From Dysgonomonas sp. (GTDB taxonomy: Bacteria > Bacteroidota > Bacteroidia > Bacteroidales > Dysgonomonadaceae), in assembly GCA_003523545.1 (NCBI GenBank), contig DQAM01000166.1, positions 1 to 6,183 on the forward strand: a stretch of 6,183 nt of DNA, read 5' to 3'. Each line of letters begins with the position of its first letter. The stretch's first letter is position 1. Below the pieces are notes generated by a model. That model searched no databases and was not told the origin of the DNA. It saw only the letters and a list, made by a program, of their open reading frames with translations. Below, one piece after another: positions 1 through 5,636 of the stretch. The translations under genes and the position numbers were made by a program.

Positions 1-519
1 CTTATCAGCTAAAGCTTTTATACTTTTAAACCGTTCCGAAGTTTTGGGGGCATGGGGTTCAATCTTTTTGGATAATGAATCGTCCGATGTTGTGATGGTG
101 AAACTTATGGCTGAATATATTTTAGATATATCCTGTAATACATCTGTATCGCGTTCCACCAGACAGCTTTTTGTGATAATATGTACAGGAAATTTATAAT
201 AAGCTATTATTTCCAATGCTTTCCGACTGATACCCAGTTCTTTCTCGACAGGCATGTATGGGTCATTCATCGAACCTGTGCCTATGGTTCCTTTATTTTT
301 TCGTTTCGATGATAGTTCTTTATTCAGTAATTCCAAAGCATTCTTTTTTACCGAGATTGTTGAAATATCGCCAACGCCGTAACATTCACTTCTGGTATCG
401 CAATAGATACAAGCATGTTGGCAACCCCTGTAAAGATTCATATTATAAGTGAGCCCGAAAAGAGAATCTTTCCCTTTCAGTTTCGATAATATGCTTTTTG
501 CTTCTATATATTGTACCAT
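1..519 (-). CDS. SPL-family (spore photoproduct lyase-like) radical SAM protein, N-terminal part
   Basis: The minus strand is open from ATG at 519 to the window edge (173 codons, no stop); the C-terminus lies outside. The protein starts MVQYIEAKSILSKLKGK and carries the radical SAM cluster motif Cys33-x3-Cys37-x2-Cys40 in the context LYRGCQHACIYCD, which should bind a [4Fe-4S] cluster and S-adenosylmethionine. Further on are GTGSMNDPYMPVEK (about 79-92) and EPHAPKTSERFKSIKAL near the edge, both typical of SplB-like proteins (COG1533). Family members cleave SAM to a 5'-deoxyadenosyl radical. The spore photoproduct repair role is known only for spore-formers, so the substrate here is unknown. 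The start lies 7 nt after the stop of the AraC-type regulator, so the two genes are surely co-transcribed. The conserved C-terminal cysteine of true spore photoproduct lyase cannot be checked here. Family assignment is confident; function is not. Confidence 0.88.
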   Translation of the reverse strand, partial: MVQYIEAKSILSKLKGKDSLFGLTYNMNLYRGCQHACIYCDTRSECYGVGDISTISVKKNALELLNKELSSKRKNKGTIGTGSMNDPYMPVEKELGISRKALEIIAYYKFPVHIITKSCLVERDTDVLQDISKIYSAISFTITTSDDSLSKKIEPHAPKTSERFKSIKALADK

Positions 520-526
520 GAAACTA

Positions 527-1375
527 CTACTTAATGGGGATATAAACCTTAGTGATGAGTTCACTTTCTACGGTATTTTGCGGGCTATTCAGATACTCCT
601 CATAAGCCACACCGTAACGAAGGGTATATTCAAAATTAATGCTGATATTATTGTACAATTCCTGTAGTCCCGAATAACTACCTTTCAATGTATAAATGGC
701 ATACTTCCCTTTCTTAATTTGTATTGTGCCGAATTCGGCTGTCGGTACGATTTTTTTATCTACGGTTGCGCAGGCATAAAATCTACATTTATACTGTTCA
801 GTTATATTGGGGTCATCGAAACTTATTCCTATAAATCGGGTATTTTTTGACAGAGAATCGTTTATTTTTAGAAATTTGAGAAGCTTGCCCCAAGCAGTTT
901 TGTAAGGGTCCTCTTCTCCATATTTACCAAAGATGCGTATATATACCAGTTCCAATTCCTCCCCTTCAATAATTTCTACCGGGATGTGGTTTTTCCTGTT
1001 ACCACTGCTGTTTACATAGCCCTGTAATTTGGTTTGTAGTTGGTTTAGATAAGTCTTTGGAGATATGCCGAATTGTTTCTTAAAAGCTTTGGAAAAAGAT
1101 TGCGGATTATCATAGCCTGCCATTTCGGATAATCTGGTCAGGCTTATTTCTTCCATCTGCATGTACATGACTGCACGTTCTACTCTTTGTCTTGTGATAT
1201 ATGCAGACAATGATTCGTTAAGATAGGAACGCATAATGCGTAGTAACTGGCGCTGGGATACATTGATTTTATCGGCGATAGCATCCAACGAAATTGGTCG
1301 ATGCAAATTAGCGCTGATAAAATCAATTATCTGATTGGCTTTTTGTTGGTATATATTTTTGGTAGTATCCCGCAT
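527..1375 (-). CDS. AraC-family transcriptional regulator with C-terminal GyrI-like effector-binding domain
   Basis: This is a 282-residue protein with the Rob-like order: DNA-binding part first, ligand domain second. Residues about 10-110 form the AraC/XylS double helix-turn-helix: first helix pair around SLDAIADKINVSQRQLLRIM (29-48), second around ISLTRLSEMAGYDNPQSFSK (77-96), followed by the family signature AFKKQFGISPKTY. Residues about 130-282 resemble the GyrI-like/SOUL-type small-molecule-binding fold, with IPVEIIEGEELELVYIRIFG at its start and repeated beta-strand-like stretches such as YAIYTLKGSYSGLQELY. Such regulators usually bind cationic or aromatic compounds and activate efflux or detoxification genes. 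The ligand here is unknown. It is the first gene of an operon with the SPL radical SAM gene, which is its most likely target along with itself. A TACCTTTG promoter box lies 18-25 nt upstream of the ATG. No Shine-Dalgarno sequence is obvious, as is usual in Bacteroidetes. Confidence 0.92.
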   Translation of the reverse strand: MRDTTKNIYQQKANQIIDFISANLHRPISLDAIADKINVSQRQLLRIMRSYLNESLSAYITRQRVERAVMYMQMEEISLTRLSEMAGYDNPQSFSKAFKKQFGISPKTYLNQLQTKLQGYVNSSGNRKNHIPVEIIEGEELELVYIRIFGKYGEEDPYKTAWGKLLKFLKINDSLSKNTRFIGISFDDPNITEQYKCRFYACATVDKKIVPTAEFGTIQIKKGKYAIYTLKGSYSGLQELYNNISINFEYTLRYGVAYEEYLNSPQNTVESELITKVYIPIK

Positions 1376-1392
1376 ATCTTTACGCTTTGATA

Positions 1393-1400
1393 CAAAGGTA
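1393..1400 (-). promoter_or_regulatory. Bacteroidetes -7 promoter box for the AraC-GyrI/SPL operon
   Basis: On the minus strand the sequence reads TACCTTTGTATC, an exact match to the Bacteroidetes -7 consensus TAnnTTTG. It lies in the 83-nt gap between the acetyltransferase stop and the regulator start, so the leader would be only about 10-15 nt. No clean TTTG -33 element was found at the usual spacing. The box implies that the regulator operon is transcribed independently of the upstream acetyltransferase gene. Confidence 0.6.
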
Positions 1401-1458
1401 GGGATTCTGCAAAAACACCCTATTGTCCAATCTCGCCAGTTTGTATTTTATAGGATTT

Positions 1459-2040
1459 TCACTCCAGAGTCTTTATGACTTTTGCAGGATTTCCTACGGC
1501 CAAAGAATTGGCCGGAATGGATTTTGTAACGACGCTTCCTGCACCTATGGTGGTATTATCGCCAATGGTTACTCCCGGTAGAATGACCGAACCACCGCCA
1601 ATCCAGACGTTTGAACCGATAGTTACAGGTGCGGTATATGTCCGCCAGAATGAAAATCCCTGATGCTCGTCTTCCGATAATCTTTCTTTCGGATTGACGG
1701 GATGGGTAACTGCGTAAATCTGCACATTTGGCCCGATTCCCGTATTGTCTCCGATAGTAATTTTATTACAATCCAGAAATACGCAATTCATATTAATTTC
1801 AACATTATTTCCCAAATGTATATTCTCTCCGTAATCCACATATATGGGAGCGGTAACCCATGTACTTTCACCCCTCGAACCGAATAAATCATCCAATAGG
1901 CTATCCAGTAATTTCCGGTTGCGGGTATCGGCCTCGTTGTACATTCTGGTCAGTTTTTTTGCCAGATGCCAACGGTTTATCAATTCATCGTCGCCGGCAT
2001 TGTAATATTCGCCGGCCAGCATTTTTTCTTTTTCGGTCAT
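1459..2040 (-). CDS. Sugar O-acetyltransferase (maltose/galactoside O-acetyltransferase, LacA/Maa/NodL type)
   Basis: This 193-residue protein has the usual length for cytosolic acetyl-CoA-dependent sugar acetyltransferases. It starts MTEKEKMLAGEYYNAGDDEL, the classic N-terminal helical cap (Mac domain). From about residue 60 it shows hexapeptide repeats of a left-handed beta-helix: IHLGNNVEIN, ITIGDNTGIGPNVQIY, VTIGSNVWIGGGSVILPG and VTIGDNTTIGAGSVVTKSI. The catalytic histidine is His113 in YAVTHP, equivalent to the active-site His of LacA. The protein ends in GNPAKVIK, the common family terminus. It should work as a trimer, acetylating a sugar hydroxyl; the exact sugar cannot be read from sequence. 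It has its own promoter box at 2070-2077, and no strong terminator separates it from the regulator operon downstream, so some read-through is possible. The ATG at 2040 is chosen because the cap domain starts right there. Confidence 0.93.
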   Translation of the reverse strand: MTEKEKMLAGEYYNAGDDELINRWHLAKKLTRMYNEADTRNRKLLDSLLDDLFGSRGESTWVTAPIYVDYGENIHLGNNVEINMNCVFLDCNKITIGDNTGIGPNVQIYAVTHPVNPKERLSEDEHQGFSFWRTYTAPVTIGSNVWIGGGSVILPGVTIGDNTTIGAGSVVTKSIPANSLAVGNPAKVIKTLE

Positions 2041-2069
2041 ATAAATATGTTTTTAATCAATCTTAAATT

Positions 2070-2077
2070 CAAATATA
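2070..2077 (-). promoter_or_regulatory. Bacteroidetes -7 promoter box for the sugar O-acetyltransferase
   Basis: On the minus strand TATATTTG fits TAnnTTTG exactly, 30 nt before the ATG at 2040, leaving a leader of roughly 20-25 nt. The surrounding DNA is A+T-rich, so a chance match is possible, and no TTTG -33 element is evident at the standard distance. Confidence 0.45.
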
Positions 2078-2239
2078 AGTATATCGGATTACAATAGTGA
2101 GAATTACATCCGTAAATTGAAGCGTATATTATACTAAAGATATATTTTATAAAATTCTCCTCCCAATTTTTCAGGTTTAGCAGAAATATATCTTCATAAT
2201 ATAAATAAAGCAGAAATTGCGGTTAAAAAAATTTTTTAG

Positions 2240-2278
2240 CAAAAAATGCAAAAATAGCATTATCGTGCTCATTTTTTG
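2240..2278. repeat. Imperfect inverted repeat, A/T-rich hairpin
   Basis: CAAAAAATG at 2240-2248 is the exact reverse complement of CATTTTTTG at 2270-2278. Nested inside, AGCA (2256-2259) pairs with TGCT (2266-2269) around the loop TTATCG, and AAAAAT at 2250-2255 can pair with ATTTTT at 2271-2276 as an alternative register. The plus-strand form ends in a T run and so looks like a weak terminator, but no plus-strand gene precedes it. Its role is unknown. Confidence 0.5.
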
Positions 2279-2487
2279 ACTTAATAAATAAATTTGGTAT
2301 ATGTAATTTTGTACTTAGTAATTGATTTTATTTCAGGAGAAAAGAAAGGTTTATAAATTTTATCCGATATTTTCATAATAAGCTTTTTTGTAGTATCCAA
2401 TGTCGTTTGAGAACAGCTTTTATAATTCTTCTCGATCAATTCTCCGGGATAATAAAAAAATATTGAATTAAGGTATGACTTTTCCCC

Positions 2488-2509
2488 TTAAAATACTCAT
2501 GTATTTTAA
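2488..2509. repeat. Perfect 9-bp hairpin upstream of typA
   Basis: TTAAAATAC (2488-2496) and GTATTTTAA (2501-2509) are exact reverse complements around a 4-nt loop, TCAT. The stem has only two G-C pairs in nine and no T run, so it is not a terminator. It stands directly before the competing hairpins at 2512-2574 and may belong to the same RNA structure or be a protein-binding palindrome. Confidence 0.55.
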
Positions 2510-2511
2510 AC

Positions 2512-2574
2512 TCCTTCCAGTTTTCTTGTGATAAAAAAACTGGGAGGGTACCTTATTTAAGAAACCAGTTTTTT
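2512..2574 (+). promoter_or_regulatory. Pair of mutually exclusive hairpins, attenuator-like
   Basis: CCAGTTTT occurs twice in the same orientation (2517-2524 and 2565-2572) on either side of one complementary AAAAAACTGG (2534-2543). The upstream pairing is TCCTTCCAGTTTT (2512-2524) with AAAACTGGGAGGG (2536-2548), 13 bp with two G-T wobbles. The downstream pairing is AAAAAACTGG (2534-2543) with CCAGTTTTTT (2565-2574), 10 bp ending in a T run as in an intrinsic terminator. Only one can form at a time, which is the layout of an attenuator or riboswitch expression platform. It lies about 60 nt before the typA promoter, so it would act on a transcript starting further upstream, not on the main typA mRNA. 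The structure is plain in the sequence; any regulatory function is inferred. Confidence 0.4.
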
Positions 2575-2634
2575 GTCTTGTATTTATACCGATAGTAATC
2601 ATATAGATATGACTTAACTGTCGTTTTTTTGTTG

Positions 2635-2643
2635 TACCTTTGC
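2635..2643 (+). promoter_or_regulatory. typA promoter, Bacteroidetes -7 box
   Basis: TACCTTTGC is a textbook Bacteroidetes -7 element. It ends 17 nt before the typA ATG at 2661, giving a leader of about 10 nt with no Shine-Dalgarno sequence. A -33 TTTG is not obvious; the expected position holds only ACTTAACT around 2612-2619. The TTG inside this box (2640-2642) is in frame with typA but is promoter sequence, not a start codon. Confidence 0.75.
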
Positions 2644-2660
2644 ACCCTCAAAATTTTTAT

Positions 2661-4466
2661 ATGCAAGAAATCAGAAATATTGCGATTATCGCACACGTCG
2701 ACCACGGGAAGACTACAACTGTGGACAAACTCCTTTTAGCAGGACAATTATTCAGAGACAATCAGGTTACAGGAGAACTAATTTTAGACAGCAACGATTT
2801 GGAACGTGAACGGGGGATAACAATCCTTTCGAAGAACGTTTCAATTAATTATAAAGGTACTAAAATCAATATTATAGACACACCCGGACACGCCGATTTC
2901 GGTGGTGAGGTCGAAAGAGTGTTGAATATGGCGGATGGTTGCCTGTTGTTGGTAGATGCCTTCGAAGGGCCGATGCCACAAACTCGTTTCGTATTACACA
3001 AAGCTCTCGAAATAGGATTGAAGCCGATTGTGGTAATCAACAAAGTTGATAAACCCAATTGCCGTCCCGAAGAAGTACATGAAATGGTTTTTGACCTCAT
3101 GTTCAGCCTCGATGCTACAGAGGAGCAACTCGATTTCCCGACTATTTATGGTTCGGCGAAACAGGGTTGGATGTCTGATGATTACACGAAGCCTACAACG
3201 GATTTTACTGTATTGCTGGATGCAATTGTAAAAAATATTCCTGCTCCCGAAATAATCGAGGGCACTCCCCAGATGTTGATAACATCACTCGATTATTCTA
3301 AATATGTAGGACGTATTGCTGTAGGGCGTGTTCACCGCGGTGAGATAAAAGATAATATGGATGTCTCCCTCTGCAAAAGAGACGGCTCTATCATAAAAAC
3401 TAAAATCAAGGAACTCAATGTCTTTGAAGGCTTGGGCAGAGCAAAAGTATCATCGGTTCAATGCGGGGATATTTGTGCTTTGATTGGTATCGAAGGATTT
3501 GAAATCGGGGATTCGATTGCCGATATCAATAATCCTGAACCCCTTCCTCCAATCGATATTGATGAACCTACTATGTCGATGATGTTTACTATCAACGATT
3601 CACCTTTTTTTGGTAAAGATGGTAAGTATGTTACATCCCGACACATTTATGAACGTTTGGTTCACGAGTTGGATAAAAATCTGGCATTAAGACTTGAGAC
3701 GACTGATAATGCGGACTCATGGATTGTTTATGGACGTGGTGTATTACACTTATCAGTACTTATCGAAACCATGCGTCGTGAAGGTTATGAGTTACAAGTA
3801 GGGCAACCTAAAGTAATCATAAAAGAGATTGACGGGGTGAAGCACGAGCCTGTAGAACAATTAACTATAAACGTTCCCGAAGAATCTTCGAGTAAAATCA
3901 TTGATTTGGTTACACGTAGACGTGGAGAACTGACGATGATGGAAAGCAAAAACGATCGTGTATATCTGGAGTTTATTATTCCTTCTCGCGGTATTATAGG
4001 TATTAATAATATAGCTTTGACGTTATCGGCTGGTGAAGCTGTTATTGCTCACCGTTTCCTCGAATTCCAGCCTTGGAAGGGCGAAATCGAAAAACGCCAG
4101 AATGGATCGATCATCGCCAGTGAATCGGGCAATGCCTTTGCTTATGCATTGGATAAATTGCAGGACCGTGGGCGTTTCTTTATCGAACCACAGACTGACA
4201 TCTATATGGGACAAATCGTGGGAGAGCATTCTAAAGAAGGGGATTTGGTTGTCAATCTGACTAAATCGAAAAAATTGACCAACGTTCGTGCTTCGGGTAC
4301 GGATGATAAAGCCCGGTTAGCTCCTGCTATTATATTCAGTTTGGAGGAAGCTCTGGAATATATTAAAGAGGACGAGTATGTGGAGGTCACGCCTTCTTCT
4401 ATGCGTATCCGGAAAATATATCTGGACGAAAACGACCGTAAGCGTCTGTCAAAGAAAAGTGAATAA
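2661..4466 (+). CDS. typA: Ribosome-associated translational GTPase TypA/BipA
   Basis: This 601-residue protein matches the usual BipA length of about 600. BipA binds the ribosome in its GTP form and aids large-subunit assembly and stress- or cold-dependent growth. The GTPase domain (about 1-200) has all five motifs: AHVDHGKTT (11-19), RGITI (51-55), DTPGH (73-77), NKVD (127-130) and YGSA (about 169-172). The catalytic His77 of DTPGH is present. Next come the EF-Tu-like beta-barrel domain II (about 200-300), the EF-G-like domains III and V, with [20 protein letters not shown] and PSRGIIGI, and the BipA-specific C-terminal domain rich in basic residues ([20 protein letters not shown]). The frame extends 7 codons upstream to a TTG at 2640, but that TTG lies inside the -7 promoter box, and the family normally starts just before [16 protein letters not shown], so ATG 2661 is chosen. 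The gene is monocistronic: own promoter, own terminator. It is intact and has more balanced codon use than the A/T-rich gene downstream. Confidence 0.97.
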   Translation: MQEIRNIAIIAHVDHGKTTTVDKLLLAGQLFRDNQVTGELILDSNDLERERGITILSKNVSINYKGTKINIIDTPGHADFGGEVERVLNMADGCLLLVDAFEGPMPQTRFVLHKALEIGLKPIVVINKVDKPNCRPEEVHEMVFDLMFSLDATEEQLDFPTIYGSAKQGWMSDDYTKPTTDFTVLLDAIVKNIPAPEIIEGTPQMLITSLDYSKYVGRIAVGRVHRGEIKDNMDVSLCKRDGSIIKTKIKELNVFEGLGRAKVSSVQCGDICALIGIEGFEIGDSIADINNPEPLPPIDIDEPTMSMMFTINDSPFFGKDGKYVTSRHIYERLVHELDKNLALRLETTDNADSWIVYGRGVLHLSVLIETMRREGYELQVGQPKVIIKEIDGVKHEPVEQLTINVPEESSSKIIDLVTRRRGELTMMESKNDRVYLEFIIPSRGIIGINNIALTLSAGEAVIAHRFLEFQPWKGEIEKRQNGSIIASESGNAFAYALDKLQDRGRFFIEPQTDIYMGQIVGEHSKEGDLVVNLTKSKKLTNVRASGTDDKARLAPAIIFSLEEALEYIKEDEYVEVTPSSMRIRKIYLDENDRKRLSKKSE

Positions 4467-4488
4467 ATGAATTAATTTATCATATTTC

Positions 4489-4519
4489 AAAAAGCATCTC
4501 ATTACGGGATGCTTTTTTT
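4489..4519 (+). terminator. Rho-independent terminator of typA
   Basis: AAAAAGCATCTC (4489-4500) pairs with GGGATGCTTTTT (4506-4517) as a 12-bp stem with one T-G wobble and the loop ATTAC, followed without a gap by the rest of a seven-T run ending at 4519. It starts 22 nt after the typA stop codon and should separate typA from the membrane-protein gene. Confidence 0.9.
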
Positions 4520-4585
4520 GTGTAGGTAAGTTATAAATGATCAAATATTAATTATTATCTTTCGAATGGAAGAGAATGAAGGACA

Positions 4586-5615
4586 ATGAAAATATATAAG
4601 AAAGAAAAAGAAAAAATCATATTTTATCCAAGAAATATGACTATACTACTTTGGGTATAATACTCACTATCTGCATACTTATGATAGCCTTCCCTGTGAT
4701 GTATGGGTTAAGCGAGGAAGATGCTTCAAATATTGAACCTAGCTATATTATATTGATAATTCTTTTTTCTTTGATACTATTATTCTCTTTCCTGTTCATG
4801 GGGAATATTAGTCAGGTTATAATACATACATACGAGAAAAAAATATATAAAAGAAATTTATTAGGAGAGCATTTTCTAGCATCATTAGATGATATTGAAA
4901 ACTTACGCTTTGCGGAAGTACTTACTCCTTACATGAGATCGTATGTATACGAACTAACATATAAAAATGATAAGTACAGGGATGGTATCCATTTAACTCC
5001 ACAGCTTAGAAAAAAGTCTAAATCTTTAAGGAAATTAAGAGAAACTATTTTGAATGAGGTGGAATTGCTACTTATAAATAATAAAGCTCCTTTTTATAAT
5101 AAAACTGTAAACAGAAGAATTGAACTGTTTGGAGAAGAAAAGCCAAATTATTATGTATATACGCCTCCTTTTTTAGGAAGATTTCTAGTAGCATCGTTTG
5201 GTATTGCATGGTTTGTTCTCTTTATTTATCTCATTATCAGTGAAGACAAATTTAGTCTTTTACATATTGTACCTTTAGTAGTTTCTATATTTTTTGTTTC
5301 TATGTTTTTTGTTTCTACTGATAAGATTGTTATTGATAAAAATAATCAGACTCTGGAAAATAAATCTTTATTGAAACAATTAAGAATCAATTTTTCAGAT
5401 ATAAAGAGGATATACATTTATTACTCAACGGGATTTCCTATAGGAGCACAAAATCCGGATCGTGGTAGTGTGGATATTTTTATCGTGCATTATGATCCTA
5501 GGAAAATAGATCCTATAATTTTCAAATCTATTCTTCATCAAAAAGGAACAAAAAATTTGCTCAATTTGCACATGAGTTAGAAGTTTTACTGGATCGAAGT
5601 ATAGAGTTGCCCTAA
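4586..5615 (+). CDS. Unrecognised four-helix membrane protein built of two repeated modules; reading frame broken near both ends
   Basis: I do not recognise this protein by name. The central frame is open from 4600 to a TAG at 5578-5580, but its first usable start is TTG 4651, inside a membrane helix. One frame over, ATG 4586 begins MKIYKKEKEKIIFYPRN and runs into the same helix before a stop at 4658-4660; one extra base near 4656 would join the two as LLWVIILTICILM. At the other end, a -1 shift at 5553-5559 would add AQFAHELEVLLDRSIELP, ending at 5613-5615. Restored, the protein is about 343 residues with four membrane segments (about 4637-4710, 4744-4803, 5170-5238, 5260-5318), two cytosolic beta-rich segments and two terminal helices. 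GAAGGA (4578-4583) is a possible ribosome site, unusually close to ATG 4586. The layout recalls PH-like bacterial membrane proteins, a weak impression. Recent pseudogene, sequencing errors, or programmed shift at the 3' end all remain possible. Codon use is visibly more A/T-rich than in typA. Confidence 0.7.
5281..5317 (+). repeat. Short in-frame tandem repeat, 15-bp unit
   Basis: GTTTCTA recurs at 5281, 5296 and 5311, with the 15-bp unit GTTTCTATNTTTTTT repeated about 2.5 times. It encodes VSIFFVSMFFVS in the fourth membrane segment of the membrane protein. The unit is a multiple of three, so gain or loss of a copy would only lengthen or shorten the helix by five residues. Confidence 0.75.
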
Positions 5616-5636
5616 CACACAAAACTATATAGAAAT

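Larger units (their letters stand above)
2078..2634. other. Gene-free, A+T-rich divergent intergenic region with inverted repeats
   Basis: This stretch of about 560 nt separates the divergent acetyltransferase and typA promoters. No reading frame of believable length or composition is present on either strand. The left part (2078-2230) is plain A/T-rich sequence with nothing recognisable. From 2240 on there are three structured segments, listed separately. Two sequences of the form TAnnTTTG on the plus strand (TAAATTTG at 2289-2296, TAATTTTG at 2304-2311) could be promoters for a short RNA, but such matches are expected by chance at this base composition. Confidence 0.6.

Noticed and set aside
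258..667. Two plus-strand open frames opposite the SPL radical SAM and AraC-GyrI genes
   Set aside because: Both lie antisense to well-supported minus-strand genes, and neither has a promoter or a credible protein composition.
1376..1458. Terminator between the acetyltransferase and the AraC-GyrI gene
   Set aside because: Only a 5-bp CCTAT/ATAGG pairing with a loop of more than 25 nt precedes a short T run on the minus strand; too weak to call.
1475..2066. Plus-strand open frames opposite the sugar O-acetyltransferase
   Set aside because: They are antisense to hexapeptide-repeat codons, and their peptides (rich in Pro, Thr and Val in repetitive order) simply mirror the repeats.
2849..4390. 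Several open frames of 60-85 codons on both strands inside the typA coding region
   Set aside because: They overlap a complete, highly conserved GTPase gene in other frames, have no promoters of their own and no recognisable protein features.
4566..4599. Alternative ATG codons at 4566 and 4576 as starts for the membrane protein
   Set aside because: ATG 4566 meets a stop after seven codons, and ATG 4576, though in the main frame, meets a TAA at 4597-4599.
4650..4656. TTTGGGT as a slippery heptamer explaining the 5' frame break of the membrane-protein gene
   Set aside because: Its phase is wrong: the X-XXY-YYZ register belongs to the downstream frame, not to the frame starting at ATG 4586, so -1 slippage there would not join the two parts.
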